From the NCBI GenBank assembly GCA_009767595.1, contig VSDK01024169.1, positions 442,051 to 506,050 of the forward strand: DNA of 64,000 bases. The letters run 5' to 3'. Source of the stretch: Symbiodinium kawagutii. Taxonomy: Eukaryota > Sar > Dinophyceae > Suessiales > Symbiodiniaceae. The number at the start of each line of letters is the position of its first letter. The first letter of the stretch is position 1. Of the stretch, positions 1 through 12,452 are shown one piece after another. The notes below the pieces were generated by a model that saw only the letters and a list, made by a program, of their open reading frames with translations, had not been told where the DNA came from and ran no database searches. A program made the position numbers and the translations under genes.

Positions 1-272
1 CCTGCTGACTGTACGTGTGTTGATGAACCAACAATAGTATTTTGCTCTGATCATGATTAAGGGATCGACCTGCAAGAAACAAAGCACTAGTCACTATTCA
101 ACAATTTCATGAGCACAACGATCCCATCCTCACACAGGAATCATTGTACGTACCGACTTGAACCAACCACCAGTCGAACCATAACTCGTTGATCCGACCT
201 TTCAGCAACCATGATGAAAGAACCCCTTGAAGCAACCACTAAGACCACTTGTCCCTGTTGATCATCATTGAC

Positions 273-347
273 CTCCCCGAGGCCTCCGTGTTGATCTTGA
301 CCAAAGCCTTTAGCAGTCCCTGGCCGTCCAGTGCCACCTGGGCACGT
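273..347 (-). CDS. candidate exon
   Basis: From GCTTGCAAG to GGGAG|GTCAAT: RAQVALDGQGLLKALVKINT then EASG. Three minus frames are open; this one has the best protein character. Confidence 0.45.
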
Positions 348-1259
348 CTTGCAAGCCTCGCCCACGGCAGCATGCACGCTGCACTTGGACCTGAACCAAC
401 GAGGTGCTGGCAGCAACCAGGCAGCACCCCACTGCAGAATATGGAGAATTTAGATATGAGATGTTTGTATGGAGAATGTGGAGAATGTAGATATGTATGA
501 TCTTTTTGTATGAGATGTTTGTCTCAATTGGCACACGTATCAATATATTCCTTGTGTATAGCACGTGCGTCCATTTATTTGCTTCTATATTTGCACGTTG
601 GTATGTAGGGATGTTTATTTGCTTGTTGTTGGTATAGAAAGTATGTACTGTACACAACTTTCGTACTGTATCTCCAAACATGCCACATTCGCAACCCCTT
701 TTGTGATCCATCCGCAGCGGATGGTTAGCAATCAATAACAGCATGTAATAGCCATTACTAGCGGATGGTTAGTGAACCATTAATAACCATCCATGTTACC
801 ATCAATAACAGCGGATGGTTAGTGAAATCCACACATACACCCAAACAGCATGGGTGTTTTCAGCGGCCAAAATCTAACTAGTTTTCGAGTACCCAATCCC
901 AGAATCCAAAAATGACCTCAGCTCAGGATTGCTTGCTGTATTTCTGCTGCAGCTGGTCACTGAACCAACTGTACTCCGTCGACAAACAGACGAGATCAAC
1001 AGCGGATTCAACCTAAAGAATCACCACTTCAGATCGGATCAGTATCAAATTGACCGAGACATACACATCCCATCCCCACGTATCTTCCAAGGCCAACATC
1101 GACAGAACGAGATGTCACATCCGCGCCGAGGCACAGCGTGAGGAAGGTTTCGCTAATGCAAAAGACCAGCTGAGGCAAATAAAATGTGCCCAGGATGTTC
1201 TTGGACAGAATCCTTGGAGCAAACGCGTTTTGGCTGTAAAGAAGATTTCCACCACTTAC

Positions 1260-1331
1260 TTCAGTTTTTGGCGCCCGAGATATCCTGCAGATCTCTGTGG
1301 GTACCCTGGAAACGCCACAAGTTGTTCAGCT
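1260..1331 (-). CDS. candidate exon with GTAAGT donor
   Basis: From AGCCTCAG to AA|GTAAGTGG: AEQLVAFPGYPQRSAGYLGR then QKL. A second frame (LNNLWRFQGTHRDLQDISGA) is also open. Confidence 0.4.
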
Positions 1332-2073
1332 CTGAGGCTTGTTTGAACAGTGGTTGGTTGATTTAACAATGGGCCATTGAAACACCATAGAATAATGTTC
1401 CCATCTATGAATTTCAATTGTTCGGCGACAAGTACTTATACCAGTGCCGCACCCTGACAACAAACCCTCAGCGTCAATTCTGACTCTCTGTCTGGTCTTT
1501 AAGTTCTTGGATGTTCACGCCGTTGATTCAGCACTTCTTGGATCACAGCAGTTGTCACACCAATGTTGGTTCACCACGATCCCAAAAAGAAAATGGCAAT
1601 TCATCAAATGACGACAGTGTGTACACCTACATGTGGAAAAGAAAGACATATCCACCCATCAGTGTTGCATCGTGCACATGATTGTTTCTTCAAAGCCAAG
1701 CCGTGTTGATGGGTTGATGGTCCCCATTGAGATGTTCATGAAGAAATAGCATCACCTACCCGCAGTGTTGATCATGGTCACCATTCAGATATTGATCAAG
1801 AAATATCATCACCCCAGGGTGACCATCATCACCCCATCATCTCTCCACTATGGTCACCATTGAGCATCAGCGCCACCAAGATTCTGTCCGTTGACCACCA
1901 AGCCTCGGTGTCTGCTTCTCGTCTGGATGTGCAGCCACGTGCAATTGTGGCTTGCAAACGGCCACTGCACATCAGGTATCACTGACCCACTGCCATCTGT
2001 TGCAAAGATGATTTGCCATCATCAAAGCAGCATGATGTTAGTCCAATCATAGCATCATCGAATTGTCAGGTGC

Positions 2074-2128
2074 CAAGGTGCTGAAGGCCTTCTTGGCCGA
2101 AGTGGTCGCATCATTGTAGTGCATCAGC
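2074..2128 (-). CDS. candidate exon with GC donor
   Basis: From GCAACAAG^G to TTG|GCACCTG: LMHYNDATTSAKKAFSTL. Small but clear. Confidence 0.45.
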
Positions 2129-2683
2129 CTTGTTGCCGCAGCCAACCCCACCAACCCCACCCGGCCCCTCAAATTACCAGTCTCTGCAGGAGAATGCCCT
2201 TGATCACAATGATGAAGTCATAGACTCTTGGTGGCATCATGCTGTATCCCCAATTTTATGGCTATGGTTTATTGACATCCGGTCTACACATCATTCTTAT
2301 CGTCTCAACTTGAGGTATCACAAAACAACACCTGATAGAGAAATGATTTGTGCATCAGGCCATGGGGAGCAAGGTCTGGAAAAGACAGATAATGGTTGTC
2401 CTTATCGTTTTTTTAGTCGATACCTTCTGAAAAAGAAGCAGCCGTCCTACATAGGTATCTATTCCTGGGATTGTTTCTTTTGCTTGCCAGGTCCCAAGTG
2501 ATGTCCACATCCAGCTACTCTATTTCTCAGCCATAGCCATCTCGTGCCATATGAGCATACATGGTCTGCCACAAAAAAAAAACGTGACTTCAAAAGATTG
2601 TATTGAATCATAATGATGTGTTGTGATTTATAATTTATAACCGATAATTCTGGTGACATTCCTATGATATGATTGCTGGCGAC

Positions 2684-2775
2684 AGGTTTCTCTACATTCT
2701 TCGTCGCTCATGAGATTGGCCCAGCAGCGCAGCAACTCCCAGCTACGCAAAAGGCGCCCAGGGACGTGGTGGGGA
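2684..2775 (-). CDS. candidate exon
   Basis: From CATTGAAG to ACCT|GTCGCC: PHHVPGRLLRSWELLRCWAN then LMSDEECRET. Rival plus frames exist (FFVAHEIGPAAQQLPATQK). Confidence 0.4.
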
Positions 2776-3714
2776 CTTCAATGAAGACCGACCCCGTCAT
2801 GGCCTCAGGCTCTTGGTTAGATCCATTGATCCAGAGGTTCCACCCATGGAAGGATCAACTGGTGAGAAATTCTTAGGTTTCTAAAAGGTTTCTAGAAGGT
2901 TTCGAAAAAGGTTTCTAAAGGTCCATTATAGTGTCATCAAATATAGGATCAGCTGGTTAACGGGATCTATGGATCTATGGACAAAACGACATATTCAGTA
3001 TAGAGATGGTTCCCCAATGTGTATCCCAGATTTTCACCATTGTTGTGACTGGGGTTGGTTCTATTTCATGGTAACTGGAATCCCGGCACAGTTGTGAATC
3101 ACGATTCCTCACACTGATCCAAAGGACAGCAATCATGCCCGTGGCGTTGCCGTTCACTCCACCACCGACCTTGGCAGGAGGCAGGCAGAGCAGTTTCCCA
3201 AAACCTGCTCATGCTTGGAGGTTGGTGGATAATGCTTCACGTCAGCCTTGATGATAAAATCACCAACAAAGCCACTAGCATTAAAACACAGGGAAGCTGT
3301 ATTAAACCTACAATTAACCTTTTCAAAAAGAATGGCAAAAACATGGTAAACACAAGTTTGTGATAGTTTGCTAATGCTTCCTTCTTATTCTGCAGAGCCC
3401 ATACCAACCCCTCTGAAGGATCGACCAGGAGCTTTGATCACTGCTGCACCATGCCCCAGTCGTCTTCACAGCTACAACGATTTCAACCCCGGTGAACAAT
3501 CAACCAATGACAAAGGCGTGCACGCGGGAATACATATGATTGTACCTAGACATTTCCGCATACATAAATGTACAGAAATATGGAATATGCGTCATACATA
3601 TCTATAGAAAGTGATGTCATATATTCATACATACACATCTAACTAGACATGCAATCTCTGTCATGATCCAATAATATCTGACTCATGTCCTTGCATAAGT
3701 GGACCATTGAACAC

Positions 3715-3805
3715 GTTGCTGTCGCGCCACCGCGATGATCACCACAGTCTTCTGAGCGCTTTTGGCAGCTCCAATGGCATTCAGCAGTTCCAACTTGCCA
3801 TAGGC
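3715..3805 (-). CDS. candidate exon, unknown protein
   Basis: From ATCCCGCAG^GCC to CAAC|GTGTTC: AYGKLELLNAIGAAKSAQKT then VVIIAVARQQ. A helix followed by a beta-like strand. Strong codon pattern. Confidence 0.6.
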
Positions 3806-3837
3806 CTGCGGGATCCATATTCACCAACGCCTCGCTC

Positions 3838-3905
3838 CTATTAAGAATGGTTGATGGATGGTTAATGGATGGCTAATGGATGGTTAATGGATGGTTAATG
3901 GTTGA
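3838..3905. repeat. TTAATGGATGG tract
   Basis: Degenerate repeats of ATGGTTAATGG/ATGGATGGTTA. Similar tracts recur at 5280-5470, 11215-11390, 19680-19745 and 62340-62400. Confidence 0.8.
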
Positions 3906-4465
3906 TGATAAGGGATACTAAGCAAAAAGAATAGGGGATATACAGTACATGGATATACAAACTAGGCTATGGGGCAATACCAATCATCCAAAAAATGGGT
4001 TGGTGGACATACTAATTATACACCAGGGTACGAGGGTTTTCACCCACCCGTATCAAAACCCACCTGATACTTTGAGGGGTTGATAGTTTTGAGCAGCAGC
4101 AACCTGACTGTGGTTCAAAGCAACCCACCCCAAAGAACACGGTATGGTGCCCAAAATTGATTACTTTTGCAGGGGCGCCTAACTGTTTGGCCCAAGTTCC
4201 AGTGATGTCCATTACAAAGTGACCAGTGTACCTTCTCTTTACCCTTCATCGGCCAACAAGCCCCTCAAATGATGAATCAGTAGTTCATGATAATCGAATC
4301 ATGAATATTCTTGTTGAATCATCATGGTGATCATCATCGGTTTCATGAGATACCCTCAATTTCATCATGACATCATGACCCAAAGTTTCATTTCTTCTGC
4401 ACTTCCACTTCTTCTTGGCTCATCAAGGCGTTCCGTTGGTGATCAGCCATGAACAAACAAGTGAC

Positions 4466-4538
4466 CCCGCTTCATCTTGCGCATGAGGCCAAAGTCATTC
4501 CAATCTTCGCTAGGTTGACCACATACTGCGGCACACAG
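4466..4538 (-). CDS. candidate exon
   Basis: From AACTTGCCAG to CGGG|GTCACTT: LCAAVCGQPSEDWNDFGLMR then KMKR. Length fits 24 codons plus one base. Confidence 0.5.
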
Positions 4539-4832
4539 CTGGCAAGTTGGCTATAAACGGCCAGCAGTTGGTTCATGGGTTAAACCCAACATGGCACTTT
4601 GAACATCTTTGAACATCTTTGAACTAGTTGCGGTTTCCATTTTGATTGGTTGACTCCTTAGATAACTCCTAGTTAACCTCCTTACTTAACTCACCTAGTT
4701 TGCGCAACTAACCTCCTTAGATAACCACTCGTTCATTGGTTAACTCCTTAGCTTGGCGCCGGTTGGCGCCCCTCCGTTGCTACGCTGGTCTTGTCGACAT
4801 CTGCCGCACCTCAGGGCTCTTGCATGTCTCAC

Positions 4833-4866
4833 CAGAGGCATGCGAAAAGTAGTAGCCAGGGCAATC
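4833..4866 (-). CDS. candidate short exon
   Basis: From GGTGGCAG^G to TCTG|GTGAGAC: DCPGYYFSHAS. The frame also continues open through GETCKSPEVRQMSTRPA to 4785 if the donor is not used. Confidence 0.4.
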
Positions 4867-5011
4867 CTGCCACCGCAAAGTCTCACTGCTGATGCTGGGT
4901 GGTTTTTGAATGATTTAGAATGGTTGATGATGCTTCAGAATGGGTCAGAAGGGTTCAGAATGGTTGATGATGGCTCATAATGGGGTTCAGAATGGGCTTC
5001 AGAATGCTGCC

Positions 5012-5077
5012 TGGAATTGCCTGGTCGGAACTCCGCAAAATTCTAAGAGCTGCTGCAAGAAATGGAGCCCGTGGATC
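5012..5077 (-). CDS. candidate exon, left border uncertain
   Basis: After CTTCAAAG^G: DPRAPFLAAALRILRSSDQA. The plus strand reads equally well (AWSELRKILRAAARNGARGS). Confidence 0.35.
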
Positions 5078-5191
5078 CTTTGAAGAAAACACCAATAGAA
5101 TCAAAAATACAGTATTAATCACTAAATCATTCATAGAATCCATGAATAACATCAAAATCATCATCAAAGAATCTGATTGTCCACAGGTGAC

Positions 5192-5239
5192 CAGCTGCGA
5201 GCTGCACCTTGCTGGCCAAGGCTTCCAGCAAGTCATCAC
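5192..5239 (-). CDS. candidate exon
   Basis: From GCTGTCCCAG^GT to GCTG|GTCACC: DDLLEALASKVQLAA. The plus strand also fits an exon (VTSCELHLAGQGFQQVITWD), but minus matches the neighbours. Confidence 0.5.
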
Positions 5240-5755
5240 CTGGGACAGCCAAGGTTAGCCATGGGGAACTGAGATGGTTGGCTGTTGATTAGCTGGTTAA
5301 TGGTGAATAACAGGGAATATTAACCAACAGTATTGCTTAATGGTGGTTAATACTGGCTGAGGGGTGTTAAGTGGTGATAGGTAGAAGATTAATACTGACT
5401 AATACTGGTTAATGGTTGATAATGGGTGATAGTTAGAAGGATTAATGATTAATACTGTCTAATGGGTCATTGCATCCTTTGGCATCAACAAATTCCTATC
5501 CGTATCGTCAAAAAAATACCACATGACTATGTAGTGCTTGTCAGAATAAACAACGATATTATGAATGGTTGCCAGTGGCTATTGGATGCTAATGCTTAAT
5601 CAATCCTGAATACTAACGGTTGATAGTATTAAATGGTTTGCGATGGTTTGCCAATGGCAGTATACTGATGATTCTTTCCTAAGTGGTGGTTTCGCGTTAA
5701 TTCTGGATCATTTGAAATTATAGGGAATCCAAAAAAACACTAAAAACAGTTCATA

Positions 5756-5994
5756 CCGGGTAGTTCATAAAAAACAGCCATCCTTCAAAAACACACGTGA
5801 AAGTTGTTAAGCCCCCGTTCCCCCTTTTTCAATGTTGGTGGGGTTTTGGGGTCGCTGGCGGCGTTCAAAAAAAACAGCCATTTCTGCTTTTGCTGCGGGC
5901 AGCCTTACCGTCAACATTGACATAGGGGTGCAAGGGGTTGCCATTGTCTTAGCGGTGGCTCATCTCGGATGACTGTTTTTTCTGAACTACCCGG
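5756..5994. repeat. 239-bp segment with 28-bp terminal inverted repeats
   Basis: 5756-5783 and 5967-5994 are inverted copies matching at 26 of 28 positions (arm starts CCGGGTAGTTCATAAAAAAC). The interior has no coding frame and a third partial copy of GTTCA-A(n)-CAGCC. Confidence 0.75.
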
Positions 5995-6061
5995 TATTGG
6001 ATGATTTGGGGGGGTCCCATATTTTGAGAAACTGCCAAATGGCTATCATCCCTGGTACTGC

Positions 6062-6140
6062 CAAACCACGACGGCGCCATGACGGTGCCTGGATCCCCTT
6101 CCCGCCGCGGCACCGTAGCCCAGGGCATCTCCAGTTTCAC
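6062..6140 (-). CDS. candidate exon with GC donor
   Basis: From TTGCTGTGAG to TTTG|GCAGTACC: VKLEMPWATVPRREGDPGTV then MAPSWF. Length fits 26 codons plus one base. Confidence 0.5.
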
Positions 6141-7033
6141 CTCACAGCAACGGGACTTCGCAAAGTCAAATGGTGAAGTTATTTCCATAGAGATCCGTTC
6201 ATTGAGTCGTATAGGTAGTATCATGAACTACTTTTTTTTTAATACCTATGATAAAGCCTCTGAACCAGAGGAACGGATGGTACAAAACAGATATGATCAC
6301 AAGTGAACACATATCAACTAGCCGTCTAGCTATCTCAACAAATATCTCAAAGTGGATGTGTCAGAACCAGATCGAAGTCCATCTGGTGTCAATTGGATAT
6401 TCTTAGACAAAGGAATGGAACATGTTGGAAAGCACGAGAACTTCACGGTGCAGCAAGTGATATGACCAGTAGCTATGCCAACCAAACTGCAGAGATCTGA
6501 TGTTCTGCCAAGTTTGGGGGAGACTTGAACCAATCAACCAAGGATAGGAGTGTAGAACCAACTGACCAGGACACCGATCAGTGATTCAATGATCCCTACA
6601 GATACCATCATCCATAAATTGAAAGTGTTCACCAGCCAAGAGTGCCATAAGGATTTGCGTCTAAAACATTCTGCATATACCCAACGATATGGATGAAAAA
6701 ACTGCGGGAACGAGTAAAAGAGGGGTCGTGTTGAACGGGAAACTGCTTAAGATTTGGCCGGGCAGGATCACAATCTCTATAATCCGGGTCCGTGTTGGGC
6801 AATAGTTGACCTTCGGACCTTCGGAGATTGACGTCCTTGGTGGGAGCATAACCAACCGGGAACCAGTGCAGCTTGAGCAACTTCTACAGATTGTTGGGGA
6901 TCAAATTTCTGGACCGTTTCCGCACTTTCCACTGGTCCTTCAGATCCTAGATGCTAGCCAATGATGGCGACTTCCTGGCACTGTTCAATGTGGCCAATGG
7001 TGGGATGTTGGCGATGCAACCGGGGGAAACCAC

Positions 7034-7160
7034 CACTGCCCACAGCCCAGTGCACCGAGAGACCCACGGAGACCACGGGGAACAAATCGCTGCCGTAGTG
7101 GTCCACCAGCATCGTGGCCAGGCGCTCGATTCCTGCAGAGTAGTCACCTTCAAAGGTCAC
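7034..7160 (-). CDS. candidate exon, unknown protein
   Basis: From CGCCTCTTAG to AGTG|GTGGTTT: 42 codons plus one base, VTFEGDYSAGIERLATMLVD, HYGSDLFPVVSVGLSVHWAV, GS. Looks like part of a globular enzyme. Two other frames are open but less protein-like. Confidence 0.6.
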
Positions 7161-8381
7161 CTAAGAGGCGATGCGCAGGAAGCAGGAGGCAGTTTTGAAG
7201 TATTGCGTCTATCTATGTCTATATAGTTTTATATGAATATATTTGTCATACAGCTCTGTGAATATATTTGTCATACAGCTGTGTATCTACATTATACACA
7301 TTATATATATATATATATGTACATATATGTGGGCTCGTATCGAAATGTTTGTTCCTGAAAACGGTCGTAATACCGTAGTTCCATGGGGCTCCGCCTTGTG
7401 GCACAATTGTCGGGACACCGCATCTAAACGATAGCAATGAACCACAATTTCTTCAGATTTCGACAACTGTATCTAGCGCGGACCTGTTTTATTCTGAGCT
7501 GCTAGAGCTAATGTCTGTCTGCTGTGGCAGAAAAGGAAAACAAAGGTCTGGTGAGGCAGGGTCTTGGTCTGCGGGTTTTTTCTAGCGCGGATCTAGCGCG
7601 GATCTAGCGCCAGAGGAACGTTTTCACTGGTCTGCAACTTTGGGGAAATTGTGGAGATCATGGATTGCGAAAGTCACCCAACGCATCGAGATAACGACAA
7701 GTATCGGGTATAGACATGTTGTCTTTACCAATGAGCTTGAGACTAAGGAAAAAGGCTATGGAGAAGAATCGCAATTGAAAAGGATGCGAACAAATACATG
7801 ATTCAAAAAAACTAGCGCCAAACAAGCGCGAAACTAGCGCTACCATGGGGGAAAGCAAAATCACTGCATATATACATGACTCCGCCTTGTGGCGAAATTG
7901 ACAAAACAACATCCACAGTTCTAATATGATCATCGGAGACTAAAAACCTATCAAGCATTTTTGAACGGATGCCATGTGTATATATATATATACATAGTTT
8001 AGAAACCAAAGGTCAACTGAAGCCACTTTCATGAGCAGATCTAAGTACTCAAAAACGTGCCCCGGGTATTGAACAGCTTTGCCAGGTTTTGTGTGGCCTG
8101 GAAACGTGCTGCACAATGGACCTACGTCACTGCCAGGTTTTGTCCGTCGGAGGCCTAGCCGGTGCAAAGAAAGTGTGGCATGCCGTTGAGCTTGCACCAT
8201 CCATTCGCATCAATCATCAACCAGGTGCGAAGCACTACTAAACCAACATGCTTCATCATTCTACTGAGTTCATCACCGTCCACTTGTTATTAAAAGTATC
8301 ATCAACCACGATGAAGCCCCAACCTTTGCCGGTAAATCACAGGTCACCATTTCTGGTTCCACACCGGTGACCATCCATCAC

Positions 8382-8533
8382 CACGTGGCCATGGGCAGAT
8401 CCAGCGCGCCGATCTTGAAGGGCGCCGGCTTCTCTTCGGGATGCGCAGCAGGGCCTGGGAAGCGCCACGGGGCGCGGCTGCCATGACGACCTGACCCCAG
8501 GAGCAAGGCATTGCTGGGTGCCAGGTCGACCAA
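8382..8533 (-). CDS. candidate exon, proline/alanine-rich
   Basis: From ACCCCAAG to ACGTG|GTGATGG: 50 codons, LVDLAPSNALLLGSGRHGSR, APWRFPGPAAHPEEKPAPFK, IGALDLPMAT. Very strong codon pattern and GC rise. Family not recognised. Confidence 0.6.
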
Positions 8534-8847
8534 CTTGGGGTTTGATCAGCTAGGCTTCATCACCATGGTGAACCCCGTTTTTTGGGGTAGCTTCACCTGG
8601 TGGGTTTTTCAGGGTCGTGGTAAATGACCATGGTGAACCCCCGTTTTTTTTGGCGCGATTCGCCAGGAGGTGAATGACTTTGGTGCAAGAAACATCAAAA
8701 AAATATCGCAATTTTACATGTGTCCATGATGATCAGTGGTGTAGTTTCACGCCTCAGAATTTCAGGGCGTTCTGAATATGACAAGACGCAAACATAACAT
8801 AGAACTTACAATAAATATTCGACATGCAAATCACTTTTTACTCTGAC

Positions 8848-8919
8848 CCGGTCCAACTTTGTTGAGCATGACAAACTCTTTGGGGACACCAACACCCCAG
8901 GTGTGGGCCATGTGCAGGA
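8848..8919 (-). CDS. candidate exon
   Basis: From ATAAGTCAG to CCGG|GTCAGAG: LHMAHTWGVGVPKEFVMLNK then VGP, with consistent length. Confidence 0.55.
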
Positions 8920-9088
8920 CTGACTTATTTCTTGCGACATTAAACTGGATTTCTATTATGTTGGCGATTGCAAATTGTTGATAGATGTGGAAAGGGACTT
9001 TCAGAATGGGTCGTACTCCTCTCCTGTATGCCAGTTGATGCATGCGTCACACCCTGTACTGAGCATGCAGGTGCTTGAACCAATTGAC

Positions 9089-9130
9089 CCCGGTCAATGG
9101 TCACGTAGAGAAGCTCTTTCAAATACGCAA
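9089..9130 (-). CDS. candidate short exon
   Basis: From TACCCCAAG to CGGG|GTCAATT: AYLKELLYVTIDR. Phase compatible with 8848-8919. Confidence 0.45.
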
Positions 9131-9505
9131 CTTGGGGTATATAATAGTATCCCGGGTTCATGTTGCCATTGAATCTCAGAAGAGATTCCTTATTTCATTT
9201 CACCAGGTCTTGAATGGTTTCCAATGCAATGGTCCAATCTGTTCAAATCGGCAATGGTCCAAACTCCTGCTGGTGGTACCCAGTGATTTGTAGATATCCA
9301 GAATGCAACGGGGAAAAAAGGGGATTAGAGGGAAGACCCCTGGGTTCCGAGCACCGAACTCCACTAAATCTGACATGGCGAGGGAACACTTGGCTATGGG
9401 TCAAAACCCTGTACCCCTGGTTCCCCTTTCATTAACCATTGTTTTCCTTATTATTGCTGGGTATTATCACCCATTATTGGTTGGTTAATATTGACCCATA
9501 GCCAC

Positions 9506-9597
9506 TTCTGAGATCGACAAATCGGGCCGCGAGTCCAAGGGGCGCAGCGGCTTCCATTCATCCAAGCTCTTCTTGAAGCTTCGATCCTCCAGGGGGC
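9506..9597 (-). CDS. candidate exon
   Basis: From GCAGCTGAG^GC to GAA|GTGGCT: PLEDRSFKKSLDEWKPLRPL then DSRPDLSISE. Phase compatible with the 11076-11181 exon. Confidence 0.55.
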
Positions 9598-10439
9598 CTC
9601 AGCTGCCCACCGACATTTCCCAAGGGCGGCCCCAGATGGTGGTGAACCTCAAGCCCTTTGGGGACCCAAAAATTGCTTGGCTTATTGACAAAAATCATAC
9701 AAGTGATTAATAAGCTGGATGATTTGAGGTTACCCTTCTTCTGAGAAACGCCCATCTTGCACCATGGAGGACGTACAACGACAAGATATAAGGGTGGCAA
9801 ACCGTTGTAATTTGTGACCATGGCTCTGGAAACCGGTGGTCTACGACCAAAATAACTCGCAACACGTTGGAAACGCTGAGTCGTGGCTACCCATACTCCT
9901 TCTCATGACAGTTGTTTCCAGGTCTTGAAATCTACCGGGAAATGGTTGGTATGACACCACCATCTGGAACCATCCTTAAATGACTCTCTCATTGCCAACC
10001 AATACTTGCCTGGTGTGCCGGTATAACATTACCAACCACACTAATTAAGTAAGCATTCGGGTGTATCGCCAATTCTGAACAAACTGTTGCCTATCATGCA
10101 AAATCCATCACTGTCTTCAATTGACATTAGCCAGCACTATCCATTCTTGGCGATGGGAGTCAACCATCACGCACCACTACGAACCATTATGAACTAAACG
10201 ACAGTGCGGCCTGAAAGAAAGTAGGCGAGAGCATCAGAAGAAAGCTTTAAAAAAGAGAATGATGTCGTGGATGAAATCAAGAATTATGTTCACGAGTTAT
10301 GATTATGGATGATGATGGACGATGATGGCGATTTATTTGTTCTCATTTGCTGCGTTATCCTGGATGTTTTTTTCCAAGTGCTAAATTTGCACATTTACTG
10401 TACAGCCAATGTCAACTTGGTCAAAATAAAATATTGGCA

Positions 10440-10620
10440 AAGCAAAACGTACCAACACGGCAAAGGTACCAGCGCAGCTAAACGAACCAGCGGAGCAAAA
10501 CTTGCATGCACAGCAAAACGTACCAGAACAACAAAAACGTGCCAGAACAAAAAAACGTACCAAAACAGAAAAACGTACCAGCTCGGCAAAAAGTACCAGC
10601 ACGGCAAAACATACCAAATC
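10440..10620. repeat. 17-18-bp degenerate minisatellite
   Basis: About nine copies of CGTACCAGCACGGCAAAA. It produces open frames on both strands that I do not count as genes. Confidence 0.85.
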
Positions 10621-11075
10621 CCTAATGAGCCCTGTCATGAACCATTCCATTCATCGCCTACTACCCATGTTCATTACCCAAAGCAATCATCACCAACCCT
10701 TTTTGGCCGCCATTTGCTATTGCATTATCATCGACAGTTCCTGTCTTACTGCACATTGTTGCACATTGAATCTGATCACCGGTAACAAGCAGTATACACC
10801 ATTCCGTTTAATAAAAATTCACAATCTACTATCCATTGTCATCACCTTGATTGGCCATCAAATTAACCATCATTTGACCCCATCAACTGGCAACTCGATG
10901 GCCAATCACAGTGGTAATTTTTTCAACCCTTCAACTGTCACCAAACAACCATCTACTTAACCATGGCCATCATTTGACCATCACTTAACCATCACTTAAC
11001 CATCATTTGCCCATCAAATTAAGCATCATCGACCACCCACCAGCTGACCATTCCTTCAACCCTTCACCGAGGCAC

Positions 11076-11181
11076 CAAAAATGGCCGCCAGGGCAGCACG
11101 GCCCATGCGCTCAGGCTGGGCGGCATGGTATTCGAAAACGCCACTGGGAGACTTCAGCAGCTCCAGGGGGTTCTCGTATTC
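11076..11181 (-). CDS. candidate exon, unknown protein
   Basis: From TTTTCGCAG^GAA to TTTG|GTGCCTC: EYENPLELLKSPSGVFEYHA, AQPERMGRAALAAIF. One of the clearest coding islands. It faintly recalls the region of O-methyltransferases where F..YL...PE...F..AM occurs, but I do not assign it. Confidence 0.6.
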
Positions 11182-11214
11182 CTGCGAAAACATGAGGTGA
11201 TAATAGCCGATAAT

Positions 11215-11390
11215 ACCGACTAATGGTTGATTAATGGTTGATGAATGGTTGATGAATGGTTGATGAATGGTTGATGAATGGTTGGTTAATGGTTGATGAA
11301 TGGTTGATGAATGGGTTACTAAATGCTAATAATACCTACTATGATGAATAATGACCAGTAGTGGTTGATTTATGGTTGATCGCACAGCTC
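11215..11390. repeat. TGATGAATGGT tract
   Basis: About ten copies of GGTTGATGAAT with variants. Confidence 0.85.
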
Positions 11391-11649
11391 AGAATATACT
11401 TGTCGAAGGCTCATGGGTGGGCAGCAAATGGTTTGTAAATACAAAAAGCTAGCGAATTTGTGATTCATGGTGGTGCAATGGTTGATGAAGTGTCGACCTA
11501 TGTTTGGTTCAAAAAAGCAATGGTCCGATAGTGTTTGCGACGGCTTTGTTGGGATAATCATGGCGTAACCATGGCAATTAAAAACTGATAGTAGCGGTGG
11601 ATAACCATTAGTAACAAAAAAATGCTGCATCATGGCGATGAATATTCAT

Positions 11650-11755
11650 GATTTTTATTGATTGATTGATTGCTTGCTTGCTTGATTGACTGGTTGATTG
11701 ATTGATTGATTGACTGACTGATTGATTAATTGATTGATTGATTGGTTGATACACT
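11650..11755. repeat. (GATT)n microsatellite
   Basis: Tetranucleotide GATT with GCTT, GACT and GGTT variants. Confidence 0.9.
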
Positions 11756-11808
11756 TATTTACTTATCTAGATATGATTTATTTTTTGATTTGTTTTGAAG
11801 GTTATCAC

Positions 11809-11877
11809 CGCGCTTGCCAGACCACCCCCACGGCCAAAAGTCCTTTGCTGGAGTCACGTAAGCCAATTGGATGCCAC
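11809..11877 (-). CDS. candidate exon, aromatic-rich
   Basis: From GTGGATAAG^GT to CGCG|GTGATAAC: GIQLAYVTPAKDFWPWGWSG then KR. Good borders. Confidence 0.5.
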
Positions 11878-11979
11878 CTTATCCACGCGGCTTGGCAACG
11901 GTGGGTCTCTCCATTGGTGGCAAAACTACAGTACACAGTTTCTCGGTGGCTACTGTCTCCCTGTCCCCCCCAATCAACA

Positions 11980-11986
11980 AATTGCA

Positions 11987-12018
<32 letters not shown>

Positions 12019-12045
12019 AATATATATATATATATATATATATAT
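11980..12045. repeat. (TA)n microsatellite
   Basis: Two TA runs around TATGTATATATGTATGAATA. Similar TA-rich runs occur near 7300, 17950-18105, 21300-21340, 24545-24605, 25610-25700, 45480-45550, 48240-48315, 49740-49865, 50940-51015 and 60890-61010. Confidence 0.9.
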
Positions 12046-12378
12046 ACTGCCTGTGTCGAGTTGCAGTAGCACGCATTCTATGGCGCATTTGAGGTCCGAG
12101 TCCATCGAATTTGGGACTGCATCATGAGCATCTGAACCTCTCTCTAGTGTGACGTGGTTCAATCTTCCGTCATTGACTTTGGGAATATGTACAAGTTGGC
12201 CTTGGGCCGTTTCAACAATTTGTCCTGGCTATCCTGACTGTTGTGTTGACGACCATCCATGATGGCCCTGTCAAGGGAGTCATGAGATGGTCATGATTGG
12301 TCATAATCGACCTACGGCATTTTGAGATGGTTTAAGAAAGTGTTTGGAATCGTTTAGGATCCAAATGGACCCAACAAC

Positions 12379-12452
12379 AAGCATCTTTTGCTTCGTCTTG
12401 CGGCATGCTGCAGCTAGCATGAGGGTCTCGAAGGGAACGATGACACGAGGAA
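12379..12452 (-). CDS. candidate exon
   Basis: From CATCTCAAG to CTT|GTTGTTGG: PRVIVPFETLMLAAACRKTK then QKML. Phase compatible with the 12838-12990 exon. Confidence 0.5.

Noticed and set aside
10309..10960. Plus ORFs of 152-158 codons
   Set aside because: Driven by the 17-18-bp minisatellite at 10440-10620 and AT-rich flanks.
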